DNA of 64,000 bases. Source: Pyrinomonadaceae bacterium (lineage in GTDB: Bacteria; Acidobacteriota; Blastocatellia; Pyrinomonadales; Pyrinomonadaceae). Shown piece by piece: positions 1-8,585 of the stretch (position 1 is the stretch's first letter; every line of letters begins with the position of its first letter). Where the stretch lies: positions 62,001-126,000 of the forward strand of contig JAVEDP010000004.1 in assembly GCA_030841085.1 (NCBI GenBank), given 5' to 3'. A program made the translations under genes and the position numbers. The notes beneath the pieces are model-generated. The model was not told the DNA's origin, made no database searches, and saw only the letters and a list, made by a program, of their open reading frames with translations.

Positions 1-1592
1 ATGCCTAACATCGCAAAGCTGGTGACCAGGCTGAATCCTCCATGACTAACGAACGGCAGCGTAATTCCGGTCATCGGCAAAGCGCGCAAGATGCCGCCGA
101 TATTAACCAGTGCCTGGAAACCTATGAAAGCTGTCAGGCCGGCCGCGCAAAGCTTGGTAAACATATCACGCGCGTCGAGCGAAGTACGAACTCCGGCCAC
201 CACCAAAATAATCACGGCCAGCAGCACGATCGCGCCGCCAGTCAAACCCAGCTCCTCGCCAATTGCGGCGTAAACGTAATCCGAATCGGCGATTGGTATA
301 ACTTCCGGAAAACCAAGTCCCAGCCCGCGTCCAGTGCTCTTGCCTGAAGCAATCCCAAAAATCGCCTGGGCCGGTTGGAAAGCCAGCTTATCAAACCAGA
401 CATCGACGTTAACAATATTTTGCATCGCCGGACTCTGTTCCGAAAGTTGCTTGAGTTCAGCATCACCGTTGACCGCCTCCTGGTAATCTTTTTTCCACCA
501 GGAAACTTCCGGCGACGGCGGATCGAAACCGTCGAGCCACAAATGGAAGCGCTGTTGAATGCGCGACGGCAGCATCGTCTGAACCGGACGAGCGATGGTC
601 GGCAGCAGCGGCACCTTCTCCTGCACGTCTCGCGGCAACGCGCCCACAACGAGAATCCCTATGACCAGCAGCAGCGAACCGACGAACAAGAGCAACTGCG
701 GCCAACGTCTGACGGCGACGAGATAAAGCGTCGTGTAAGCGCCGCTGAAGATCAACATCTGCCCAAAGTCTTTCAGCGCGAAGAAGGGAACGAACGGCAA
801 CATCCCCATCACGACCAGAGGGACCACATCGCGCGCGCGCGGAATGCCCCAATACGTTTCAGCCAGATCTTTGTAACGTGCCGTTAAGATTCCGGCGAAG
901 CCGAGCAGGAAGGGAATCTTCGACGGTTCCCACGGCGTCATGTTTCCCAGCGCTTTGCCGGCGCTGGACGTGACCACGGCCGCCGCCAATGGCAGCAGCG
1001 TCAAAAGCACGACGACGAAACTGTTCCGTTGCAGCCAAAGCAGAAAGCCATCGCGAACACAAAACATGTAGGCCACACCAAAGGCAAGAAACGAGAAGAT
1101 AGGAATCCAGGTATAGCTTGAGGTCAAGGCGTCGCCGATGGAATAGTTTGCTTCACGCCGCGGCAACTGATTGATATCGATGGACGAAGCAGGCGTGGCC
1201 GGCAACCCCATCATCTGTTTCTTGGCCGCGTCGTAGTTCTCGATGATGTAGCGTGTGCGCAGCGCTTCCATCTTTTGCGCGCGCGCGGCCGATTTGTTGC
1301 GGGCGTTGTATTCAGGATCGCTGTAGAGCCGGTATTGGACCAGCATGCCGATTGAGAAGAGAAGGACGGCGGTCGTAAACAGAATCCACTGGCCACTGTA
1401 ATTATTCACGCGCGACAGCCAGACGACCATCGCTAACAGCGGCACAAACATCAGCAGGTCCCGGACGGCGCCGATGGTGGACGTTTCATAACCACGCAGC
1501 AAACCACTGCGGTGAATGGCCCAATAACCCGCAATCTCAAAAAGGAAGATCAGCAGGATTATTAGGAGATGTGATGATGCGCGATTCTTCAT
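1..1592 (-). CDS. FtsW/RodA/SpoVE family peptidoglycan polymerase (partial, C-terminus beyond window)
   Basis: My own reverse-strand translation from the ATG at 1592 stays open to the window edge, about 530 residues; the ORF track lacks it because no stop is inside the window. It is a polytopic membrane protein of the SEDS family, which polymerises glycan strands from lipid II. Near the C-terminus it shows the SEDS signature NIGGILRALPMTGITLPF followed by SHGG, and DSDYVYAAIGEELG, which matches the region of the catalytic Asp in RodA. It carries a long soluble loop of roughly 100 residues before that region. It lies directly downstream of a class B PBP, its expected partner. RodA and FtsW cannot be told apart here. 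Confidence 0.9.
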   Translation of the reverse strand, partial: MKNRASSHLLIILLIFLFEIAGYWAIHRSGLLRGYETSTIGAVRDLLMFVPLLAMVVWLSRVNNYSGQWILFTTAVLLFSIGMLVQYRLYSDPEYNARNKSAARAQKMEALRTRYIIENYDAAKKQMMGLPATPASSIDINQLPRREANYSIGDALTSSYTWIPIFSFLAFGVAYMFCVRDGFLLWLQRNSFVVVLLTLLPLAAAVVTSSAGKALGNMTPWEPSKIPFLLGFAGILTARYKDLAETYWGIPRARDVVPLVVMGMLPFVPFFALKDFGQMLIFSGAYTTLYLVAVRRWPQLLLFVGSLLLVIGILVVGALPRDVQEKVPLLPTIARPVQTMLPSRIQQRFHLWLDGFDPPSPEVSWWKKDYQEAVNGDAELKQLSEQSPAMQNIVNVDVWFDKLAFQPAQAIFGIASGKSTGRGLGLGFPEVIPIADSDYVYAAIGEELGLTGGAIVLLAVIILVVAGVRTSLDARDMFTKLCAAGLTAFIGFQALVNIGGILRALPMTGITLPFVSHGGFSLVTSFAMLG

Positions 1593-1603
1593 AGACCAGA
1601 GAT

Positions 1604-1629
1604 CAGAAGTCAGAAGTCAGAAGTCAGAA
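1604..1629. repeat. Short tandem AGAAGTC repeat between SEDS gene and PBP gene
   Basis: About three and a half tandem copies of the heptamer CAGAAGT. The same unit, slightly diverged, occurs inside the coding sequence of metG (about 17090-17137). It looks like one of the dispersed intergenic repeat families of this genome. Confidence 0.7.
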
Positions 1630-1662
1630 AAACATATTCTCCATTCGAACGTTGATGCTATT

Positions 1663-3579
1663 TCAAGGGATCGGTGTCGCTGCCGGTCGCGGCCGTTGTT
1701 GCGTCGGCGCTTGTCGTTGACCTGGGGGCGGATTAACCGGCTGACTTCTTACGCCATTGAAATAGCCAAGGTCCTTCGCTTTCAAAACCAAAGCCGCCGC
1801 TATCGGCGCAGCGGATTTTGAGCCGTAACCACCGCCTTCTACGATGACGGCAATTGCGAGCTGCGGCCGCTCGAGCGGGGCAATGCACAGGAACCAGGCG
1901 TCAACGCGTGGGTTTTCCTCATCCATGATCGTCTCTTCGTATTCACGAATGATGTTGCCCTTGTTGTCCTTTTCAACGCGGTGGCGGGTTTTAGGCTCTC
2001 CAGTTTTCGGATCGTAAACCGGAACGACTTTCTGCGCGGTTCCCGTTTTGCCTCCCGTGTTAACGCCGGCCGCTTGCACTGGAGCAAACACTCCACGGGC
2101 TGTGCCACGGTCGCCGCCTGTCACACGGCCCATGATGCTGCGCAGTGTCGCGGCAGTTTGCGGCGTCATCACCTGCTTGAACATTTCCGGCGGCCGATCA
2201 AATTCAATCTTGGGCTTCATCAAACGCCCATCCATGTTGGCGATTGCTGCCGCTGCCAGCGCCATCTGAAACGGCGTCATCTGCCCGGCGTATCCCTGGC
2301 CATAACCCATCAGGGCCAGGTCGTACTTTGTCACGCCCTTTCCGGTAACGATAGTGGCTTCGCGCGGCGCTAGCGCGCGCTTGACGGCGTCGCTGCTGGC
2401 ATTCCAAATTTCGGGTTCCTTGCGACCGCGCAAGGCTTCAATGGGCGTGTCGTAAGTGCCGATACCCAGGAGTTGCGCGGCAACTTTCAACCGCGCGGCG
2501 CCGAGCTTCACGCCCATCTGCGCGAAGTATTGATTACACGAAACTTCGAAGGCAGTGTCGATGCCGATCCGCCCATGAACTTCTCCCGCGCCGCCGTCGT
2601 CGAAAATAGCGTTTGCGCCCGGCGCTGCGACATAGCCGCCGCCGCTACAGGTAAACTGCGTGTTCTGTTCACCCGCAAGAAACGCCGCAGTCATCGTCAC
2701 GGTTTTAAAAGTCGAACCGGGAATGTAGTAAGCGCCAAGCGCGCGGCTCACCAATGGACGATCACGCTGGTTCGCTTCAAGCCTGATCCAGGTGGCTTCG
2801 TCTTCAACTTCTTTCAAGCTATAGGACGGTTCGCTGTAGAGGGCCAGCACTTCGCCCGTTTGCGGATTCAGCACGACAACGGCGCCGTGCTTTCCTTTCA
2901 ACTGGTCCATCGCCGTCTGCTGCAGATCGCGATCAATCGTTAAGCGAACGTCGGTGTTCCCTTTGATGTTGATCGTGTGGCCCTCGGCAACCTCCAGCGC
3001 TTCGGGAAGCGCGCCGCTTTGCGTGCCAAAAAGCGCGCGTTCGAGACCCGGATCGCCGCGGTCGGAGCCGAAGATTTGGGCCATCGCCTGGTCCATCGGG
3101 TAATCGCGGTAGATGTTGCCGCCGGAATCACGGCGATATAACGCCAATGCATTTTCGAGTTTGCCGCTGCGATCCAATAGCCAGCCGCGCAATGTCGATT
3201 CCGAAAGACGCCGGTTGCGCAAATCTTTGTAGCTTAGCTCCTGAAACTTTTCATTATTTTCCGCCGCGTAGTGCGCCCAATAAATGTGAAAACCAAACAC
3301 ACCGAACGCTAACAAAACGAATACCCAACGCAATGCGCGCAGGCCGCGGTTGGTTGAGGTCGACCCGAGACGGCGCTTGACTGCTTTTGGTAAATCTTCG
3401 GCAACGGCCAGCGGGGTGATGACGCCGCGGCGCCGGTTGCGGAAAAGCGAAACCAGCAACAGCAAAGCGAGCAGAGCTAGTCCGGCTAGATAAATGAGCG
3501 TCAGTATTGCCGGCATTCTTTCCGGCACGTTGACAGATGGGGCTGGAGCAGCCGACTGAAGGAATAGAAAGAGTGTCAT
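1663..3579 (-). CDS. Class B penicillin-binding protein (PbpA/FtsI-like transpeptidase)
   Basis: Peptidoglycan DD-transpeptidase anchored in the inner membrane. Two hydrophobic N-terminal segments precede the periplasmic part. Active-site motifs are all present: SxxK as GSTFKT (around residue 288), SCN, and KTGTA (around residue 510). The C-terminus is a Pro/Gln-rich tail. The ORF track starts at 3615, but those first 12 residues are encoded by an intergenic ATTTACGATT-type repeat, so I prefer the ATG at 3579, giving about 638 residues. It is followed by the SEDS gene and preceded by an FHA protein, an arrangement like actinobacterial pbpA-rodA-fhaA. Confidence 0.92.
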   Translation of the reverse strand: MTLFLFLQSAAPAPSVNVPERMPAILTLIYLAGLALLALLLLVSLFRNRRRGVITPLAVAEDLPKAVKRRLGSTSTNRGLRALRWVFVLLAFGVFGFHIYWAHYAAENNEKFQELSYKDLRNRRLSESTLRGWLLDRSGKLENALALYRRDSGGNIYRDYPMDQAMAQIFGSDRGDPGLERALFGTQSGALPEALEVAEGHTINIKGNTDVRLTIDRDLQQTAMDQLKGKHGAVVVLNPQTGEVLALYSEPSYSLKEVEDEATWIRLEANQRDRPLVSRALGAYYIPGSTFKTVTMTAAFLAGEQNTQFTCSGGGYVAAPGANAIFDDGGAGEVHGRIGIDTAFEVSCNQYFAQMGVKLGAARLKVAAQLLGIGTYDTPIEALRGRKEPEIWNASSDAVKRALAPREATIVTGKGVTKYDLALMGYGQGYAGQMTPFQMALAAAAIANMDGRLMKPKIEFDRPPEMFKQVMTPQTAATLRSIMGRVTGGDRGTARGVFAPVQAAGVNTGGKTGTAQKVVPVYDPKTGEPKTRHRVEKDNKGNIIREYEETIMDEENPRVDAWFLCIAPLERPQLAIAVIVEGGGYGSKSAAPIAAALVLKAKDLGYFNGVRSQPVNPPPGQRQAPTQQRPRPAATPIP

Positions 3580-3589
3580 CGTTAGTCGT

Positions 3590-3686
3590 CGTGAATCGTA
3601 AATCGTGAATCGCAAATCGTTGTGCTGACTAAGATCGGCTCGCTCAGGCGCATGTCTATTTACGATTTACCATTTACGATTTACTT
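3590..3686. repeat. Inverted pair of ATTTACGATT-type repeats
   Basis: GTGAATCGTAAATCGTGAATCG-like sequence faces TTTACGATTTACCATTTACG about 40 bases further on, giving an AT-rich imperfect hairpin between the FHA gene and the PBP gene. The same family recurs at 11026-11112. Confidence 0.7.
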
Positions 3687-3690
3687 CCTG

Positions 3691-4518
3691 TTATTCACTT
3701 CTGCGAAACCGAACCTCAACGTCGCCAAAGCCGACCACGTCGCCGTCTGCAATTTGTCTTGCTTCGCCGTATGAAATGCGGCGGCCATTTATAAAAGTTC
3801 CATTTGTCGATCCCGTGTCGGCAACCAGCAATGTTCCTTGTTGATTCATCAGCAGTGTGGCGTGAATCTTGGACACGCTCGTGTCATGCAAGGCAAGTTC
3901 GTTGTCAGTCGCGCGACCGACATTCAGGCGCCGTCCGCCAGGCTTGAATACCAGTTGTGCCTCGCTTGTGCCATTGCTCATCGTGACGCGGGCAATCACG
4001 CCAACGTCGGGAATTTTTGGCGCCCCTTTTGGCGGCGCAGGCAAATGCTGGGCGCGCTTTTCTTCGTCTTCGCGGCGCAACTTTTCTTCAAATTCGCCAA
4101 ACGTCGGATCGACCGTTATGCCGCTGGTGAAAATATCAACTTCCGTTTCAATTTTTACCGGCGCCAGCGTGCGGTACCGATGATCGTTGATGTGGTCGAT
4201 GGCCGCGGCCAGAACTTCCGTTTCCAGGTCCTTGATTATTTCGGTTGGCGCTTCGGAATGCGTGCCCCATTCAACCTTGAGTTTTAGAAAATGCGGCGCG
4301 ATGCGGCCGCTGCTTCCTTCGTCGCGCACGCGATCGTCGATAAGCTTTTTCATGCGGTCGATGAGTTGCGAAGTTGTCAGGCCGCCTTTCGGCGCGATGG
4401 TGCGGCCAAACTTGCGGTCAACAACTTCGCCCATGCTTTCCAGCACGCGCCGCATCAAACGCTCGGGCAGGGCCTCTTCGCGTTTCTTTTTCTTGGGCTG
4501 GTCGACTTGATCTGCCAT
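3691..4518 (-). CDS. FhaA-like protein: DUF3662-type N-terminal domain plus C-terminal FHA domain
   Basis: 275 residues, cytoplasmic. The N-terminal ~125 residues (LPERLMRRVLESMGEVVDRKFG...) resemble the DUF3662 domain of actinobacterial FhaA. A charged linker follows, then an FHA domain from about residue 195 with GRATDNEL, SKIHATL and GSTNGTFINGRR, which carry the usual phosphothreonine-binding Arg, Ser/His and Asn. FHA domains bind phosphothreonine peptides, so a Ser/Thr kinase acting on cell-wall proteins is expected elsewhere; none is in the window. First gene of the minus-strand FHA-PBP-SEDS group. A start in the KKKKREE-rich N-terminus is unambiguous. Confidence 0.88.
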   Translation of the reverse strand: MADQVDQPKKKKREEALPERLMRRVLESMGEVVDRKFGRTIAPKGGLTTSQLIDRMKKLIDDRVRDEGSSGRIAPHFLKLKVEWGTHSEAPTEIIKDLETEVLAAAIDHINDHRYRTLAPVKIETEVDIFTSGITVDPTFGEFEEKLRREDEEKRAQHLPAPPKGAPKIPDVGVIARVTMSNGTSEAQLVFKPGGRRLNVGRATDNELALHDTSVSKIHATLLMNQQGTLLVADTGSTNGTFINGRRISYGEARQIADGDVVGFGDVEVRFRRSE

Positions 4519-4692
4519 TGTTGCAAAAAACGCAGCTCGGTCACGCTGCGCTAAAAACGGGAACTAAACTTCTGAGGGGAACGAGGGGTATTCTACTTTA
4601 AACTGGGACTTCGACAATAGTGTGGGCGAATAGGTAGAGAAAAATATTGAGGGCTGTTGTGACTTTGCAGATAAATGATTCTGGCGCGCAAA

Positions 4693-4830
4693 AGAGCGGG
4701 GGCAAGCCCGCCTTCCTAACCTTGAGCTAACCACAGTTGACGCGTAATCGCCGTCGAAATCTTTCAACGTGGGACAATCGCACTAGTGAAGGAATCTCGA
4801 GGTCTGGAAGGGTGGCTTGCCCCCGCTCTT
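4693..4830. repeat. Inverted pair of AGAGCGGGGGCAAGCC elements
   Basis: The 336-base gap 4519-4854 holds no gene. It contains one element (AGAGCGGGGGCAAGCCCGCC, about 4693-4717) and an inverted mate (GGGTGGCTTGCCCCCGCTCT, about 4810-4830) some 95 bases apart. Each half is itself partly palindromic. Copies recur at 5727-5790, 12301-12439 and 47664-47691, so this is a dispersed REPIN-like family. Confidence 0.85.
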
Positions 4831-4854
4831 TCCTGGGCGTTCCTACCTGCACTT

Positions 4855-5667
4855 TCATCTGGTGGCCAGGTGATCGCGCTGGCGCGCAGCCTCGTAAAGT
4901 AATACCCCCGCGGCTACTGAAACATTCAAACTTTCAACCGGTGCTCGCATGGGAATTCTGGTGGCTTCAACAGCCGCTTCGATTTCAGCGCGTGAAAGGC
5001 CGCTTGTTTCCGGACCAAGAATCAAGGCACGCGGGATGGTCCAATCCATTTCGGTATAAACGGTAGGCGCATCAAGGTCTGCGCAAACCGTCTTGACACC
5101 ATGTCGCGCGCACCAGTCAATCACCTCTTGATAGCTCGGCCGAAACCAGATTGCCAGGCGAAAGGCCGCGCCCATTGCTCCCCGTAATGCTTTGGGGGAA
5201 AACGGATCGGTGGCGTTTTCAGTTGCGATGGCGCCGGTCACGCCGGTCGCTTCAGCGGTGCGGAGTATGGCGCCGACGTTTACCGGGTTCGTGATTCGAT
5301 GCATCACCACGATCAAGGGCGTGCCGGTTTGCTGACTAACGAAATCTTCTTCCGTCATCGCGGGACGTGATGCCAACATCACGATGCCCTGCGGTGTTTT
5401 GCTGTAGGAGATTGAGGCCAGCAACTTTTCGCTAACTGACACGACGCGTTCGCTGGCCGAGGCAAATCTTTCGATTAGTTCGGCCGGCTTTGGCTTCTGC
5501 GCAAGCTCTTCCGAGAAAATCAGCGTGTGAAGGGGGATGCGCGAGTTCACCGCTTCTTCGCAAAGACGCAGCCCTTCGACGAAGATCAGTTCCTCGATTT
5601 TGCCGTCGCGAACGGCGCGCGCTTCGCGTAGCAGGGAATTGTCTTTACTGGTGATTCTTTCGATCAT
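4855..5667 (-). CDS. TrmH/SpoU family RNA 2'-O-methyltransferase
   Basis: 270 residues, SPOUT-fold SAM-dependent methyltransferase acting on rRNA or tRNA ribose. The N-terminal substrate-binding domain (ITSKDNSLLREARAVRDGK) precedes a SpoU domain carrying the three family motifs: NPVNVGAILRTAEATG, LGPETSGLS and SLNVSVAAGVLLYEA. Size and domain order fit RlmB-like 23S rRNA methyltransferases, but the target nucleotide cannot be read from sequence. It stands alone between two repeat-bearing gaps. Confidence 0.9.
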   Translation of the reverse strand: MIERITSKDNSLLREARAVRDGKIEELIFVEGLRLCEEAVNSRIPLHTLIFSEELAQKPKPAELIERFASASERVVSVSEKLLASISYSKTPQGIVMLASRPAMTEEDFVSQQTGTPLIVVMHRITNPVNVGAILRTAEATGVTGAIATENATDPFSPKALRGAMGAAFRLAIWFRPSYQEVIDWCARHGVKTVCADLDAPTVYTEMDWTIPRALILGPETSGLSRAEIEAAVEATRIPMRAPVESLNVSVAAGVLLYEAARQRDHLATR

Positions 5668-5726
5668 GTTTTCAGACGATCGAAGCGGCGACCGAATAAC
5701 AACTCAAGCAAGCAAGCTCGGGGGTC

Positions 5727-5790
5727 GGAAGGGTGGCTTGCCACCGCTGCGGTTGGGTGCCACTCAAGAGCGGGGGTAAACCACCCTTCC
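5727..5790. repeat. AGAGCGGGGGCAAGCC family, closely spaced inverted pair
   Basis: GGGTGGCTTGCCACCGCTG is followed 17 bases on by its imperfect complement GAGCGGGGGTAAACCACCC. The two halves occur in the opposite order to the pairs at 4693 and 12301. Confidence 0.75.
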
Positions 5791-5847
5791 CAACCTCGAG
5801 GTTATGCAGCTTGAATGGTTTCTCATTTCTTTGTGTTTCTTTTCGTT

Positions 5848-6780
5848 TCATTCAACAGCGATCCTGGCCCAGATGGGCCAATGATCGGAAACATTCAATG
5901 GCCGTGCGACTCCCCAGTTCAAGATCTTAAGGTCGCGATAGAAAATCCAATCCGCATGCAAGCGAATACCCGCACCCCGCCACGTTGGCGTGCCGGTCGG
6001 AATTGGTGTTTGAAATCCGCGGGCTTCCATGAAACCTCTTGTCTCCGCACACTTGCGTCTTGATAACGTATTGAAATCTCCCACCACCAAAGTTGGCCCA
6101 GAATGCTTTTTCGCTTCTGCTGCCAGTACTTCGAGTTGTGCCAGCTGTCCGCCAACCGCCGCGTGTGGATCGACATGCGCGTTGAGAATTCGCAGCTTGT
6201 GATTTCCCAGCGCAATCGTCGCAGCCATTGCCAGCCTCGGACGCCAGGGACATTCGTGCCATGGCAAATCGATTCGGGTCACGTCTTCGAGCGAGAACCG
6301 ACTCAACAACGCAACGCCGGTATCGCCTGTGTCGTGCAATCCGATCTGTTCCTCAAAATCCAACCACCATTGGCGCGCAACAGGCGCTTGTCCACGCGGG
6401 ATGCCGGCAGGCGCATGCACCCATGAAACTCGCAGCGCCTCCGCTAGTTCGCGCGCCACATGATGCCCACCGCTGCGCGTCGTTTGTTTGTCCGCTTCCT
6501 GCAAAGCGACGACATCCGGGATCGGCATTAGTTTAGCTGAATTGAAAACTTCCGCGACCCGGCGAATATTTTCACCAACTTTACGCGCGCGCTTGCTGCT
6601 GCCGCTGATACCAAGCTTGCGCAGCAATCCGCTTGAGATCAAAAAGCGACCGACGGCATAGCGAATGTTGTATGATGCGACTACGAGTTTGGAACTCGTT
6701 CGACCGGCGCTCGAGTGATCTTTAGGATCACCAAACTCGAGTTTCTCAGAATCCTGCAGTGGGGGAATCGCGGTCACCAT
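5848..6780 (-). CDS. Endonuclease/exonuclease/phosphatase (EEP) family protein
   Basis: 310 residues without an obvious signal peptide. EEP-fold metal-dependent phosphoesterase: VASYNIRY (Asn), VALQEADK (catalytic Glu), NAHVDPHA, VVGDFNTLS (Asp/Asn) and the terminal SDHWPIWARI (Asp-His). The family includes DNases, sphingomyelinases and inositol phosphatases, so substrate is unknown. The first 30 residues before SKLVVASYN are low-complexity and may not be translated; no better start with a clear ribosome site was found. Confidence 0.85.
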   Translation of the reverse strand: MVTAIPPLQDSEKLEFGDPKDHSSAGRTSSKLVVASYNIRYAVGRFLISSGLLRKLGISGSSKRARKVGENIRRVAEVFNSAKLMPIPDVVALQEADKQTTRSGGHHVARELAEALRVSWVHAPAGIPRGQAPVARQWWLDFEEQIGLHDTGDTGVALLSRFSLEDVTRIDLPWHECPWRPRLAMAATIALGNHKLRILNAHVDPHAAVGGQLAQLEVLAAEAKKHSGPTLVVGDFNTLSRRKCAETRGFMEARGFQTPIPTGTPTWRGAGIRLHADWIFYRDLKILNWGVARPLNVSDHWPIWARIAVE

Positions 6781-6906
6781 GGCAACGTATCATTACGCGA
6801 AATTATTCTGAACGACAAATCGCGACTGCCGCTGATACGATTTACCCGGTTTCGCCCAGACCGCTATTAGACGCAAGCAAGACCAACCCGACGGTTCTAC
6901 AAAAAT

Positions 6907-7278
6907 ATGGTTCGAACGGTAATAGCAGTAATTGACGACTTATTCCTGGCCTCGAAAGTTCGGGCCACGGCGAAAGCTTTGGGAATGATGGCTGTCTTTC
7001 CGCGCAGCCTTGAGGCCTTGCGGCACATCATTGATGACAGCGTGGTGGACATCGTCGTTGTTGATTTACAACATGCGAAATTCGACGCTGTGGCGCTCGG
7101 CACGGAATTGAAAACAAACGCCAAGCTGTCCGGGATTTCCGTCATCGGCTTCTTCGCTCATGTCGAAGCGGAATTGCAAAGGAAGGCCGTCCAGGCAGGA
7201 TACGATCAGGTAATGCCGCGTTCTGTGTTCTTTGGCGAGTTGGCAAACATTCTTTCGGGCGAGACTAAGAAAACCTGA
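6907..7278 (+). CDS. Degenerate response-regulator receiver protein
   Basis: 123 residues resembling a stand-alone CheY-like receiver: IAVIDDLFLASKV at the first strand, VVVDLQH with the would-be phosphoacceptor Asp near residue 54, then VIGFFAHV and VMPRSVF. The conserved Thr/Ser of strand 4 appears as Ala/His context, and the conserved Lys of strand 5 (usually KP) is Arg-Ser, so phosphotransfer is doubtful. It converges tail-to-tail with the DAHP synthase gene, 3 bases apart. No kinase is adjacent. Function unknown. Confidence 0.7.
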   Translation: MVRTVIAVIDDLFLASKVRATAKALGMMAVFPRSLEALRHIIDDSVVDIVVVDLQHAKFDAVALGTELKTNAKLSGISVIGFFAHVEAELQRKAVQAGYDQVMPRSVFFGELANILSGETKKT

Positions 7279-7281
7279 CCC

Positions 7282-8301
7282 TCAACCAACCGGCGCCGGC
7301 GCGATCACTTCGTGGATGGCCCGCACTTCGCTAACCAGTCCCTCATATTGATCCAAAGTCAGTGCTTGCGCGCCATCGGAAAGCGCGTTATTTGGTTGGT
7401 CATGCACCTCAATAATTAGCCCATCGGCGCCGACCGCGACCGCCGCGCGAGCCAACGGCGTCACCATATAATTCTTTCCCGTACCGTGCGATGGATCGAC
7501 GATGACTGGTAAATGCGAGATGCGCCGGACGGCCGGTATCGCGGCCAGGTCCAGGGTATTTCTGGTGTGTTGCGAAAAAGTGCGAATGCCGCGCTCGCAT
7601 AGAACAACCTGATAGTTGCCCTCAGCCATTATGTATTCAGCCGCAAGCAGCCATTCGTCGAGTGTCGCCGACAATCCGCGTTTTAGTAGAACAGGCAAAC
7701 TGGATTTTCCCACTCGCCGCAACAGCGTGAAGTTTTGCATGCTGCGCGCGCCAATCTGAATCATGTCCGCATAGCGCTCAACCAAATCGACACTTGGTTC
7801 GTCCAACGCCTCGGTAACGATTTTCAGTCCATAGGCTTCGCGAATCTCCGCAAGAATTTTCAATCCGTCTTCGCCCAAACCCTGAAACGCGTAAGGCGAG
7901 GTGCGCGGTTTGAAAGCGCCACCGCGAAAGAAGCGAGCACCGCTGCGCCACACAACTTCGGCGACTGTGAAAGCTTGCGTCCGGCTCTCAACCGCGCAGG
8001 GACCAGCAATGATTGCTAAGTCGTCACCGCCGATGGACGCATCGCCGACGCGCACGATCGTCGGTTCCTTGCGCATGTCGCGAGTGACCAGTTTGTATGG
8101 TTTGCTGATGCGAATTGCCTCGGCGACGCCGGGCAGATTCTCGAAATTCGCGGGATCGATGGCGCCAGGATTTCCTGTAATACCAATAGCGGTTCGGGCA
8201 GCGCCTGCCATCGGGTGCGCTTTGTAGCCGAGCCCTTCAACGACGCGCACCACAGCCTCGATCTGCCCGTCCGTGGCATCAGCTTTCATTACGATCAGCA
8301 T
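7282..8301 (-). CDS. aroF: 3-deoxy-7-phosphoheptulonate (DAHP) synthase, type I-beta
   Basis: First step of the shikimate pathway: phosphoenolpyruvate plus erythrose 4-phosphate to DAHP. The N-terminal ~70 residues ([25 protein letters not shown]) are the ferredoxin-like regulatory domain seen in Thermotoga/Bacillus-type enzymes. The barrel carries [26 protein letters not shown] and VDPSHGTGK. 339 residues is the normal length for this subclass. It is not clustered with other aromatic genes here. Feedback inhibition by aromatic amino acids through the N-terminal domain is known for the subclass. Confidence 0.95.
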   Translation of the reverse strand: MLIVMKADATDGQIEAVVRVVEGLGYKAHPMAGAARTAIGITGNPGAIDPANFENLPGVAEAIRISKPYKLVTRDMRKEPTIVRVGDASIGGDDLAIIAGPCAVESRTQAFTVAEVVWRSGARFFRGGAFKPRTSPYAFQGLGEDGLKILAEIREAYGLKIVTEALDEPSVDLVERYADMIQIGARSMQNFTLLRRVGKSSLPVLLKRGLSATLDEWLLAAEYIMAEGNYQVVLCERGIRTFSQHTRNTLDLAAIPAVRRISHLPVIVDPSHGTGKNYMVTPLARAAVAVGADGLIIEVHDQPNNALSDGAQALTLDQYEGLVSEVRAIHEVIAPAPVG

Positions 8302-8407
8302 GTTGCTTTTATACTCTGAGCACTAAATAAAAGTACAGTTAGGGCGGCTCGCGGTGGCCATAGAGTTTTGAACTGGATCAGTGCCTATCAAGTTTCGAAC
8401 GCTCCAG

Positions 8408-8577
8408 ACTGCGGCTTTGCCGCCTTCCGTGCGGAAAGGCTTTGCCCTTCCGTTCGCTGTTCTCTTATCGAGGCTACGCCTCCGAGAGCTTTGAGGCATA
8501 GCCTCAAAAAGGAATCGAACGACTTGCCGGAAAGGCACAGCCTTTCCGCACGGAAGGCGGAAAAGCCGCAGACTCGA
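8408..8577. repeat. Long imperfect inverted repeat between aroF and argS
   Basis: The left arm (GGCTTTGCCGCCTTCCGTGC, then GGAAAGGCTTTGCC) pairs with the right arm (GGCACAGCCTTTCC, then GCACGGAAGGCGGAAAAGCC), with a second inner palindrome around GAGGCTACGCCTCCGAG. A structure of about 170 bases can fold; it is non-coding and may act as a bidirectional transcription barrier or be a MITE relic. Confidence 0.75.
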
Positions 8578-8585
8578 AAACCTGT

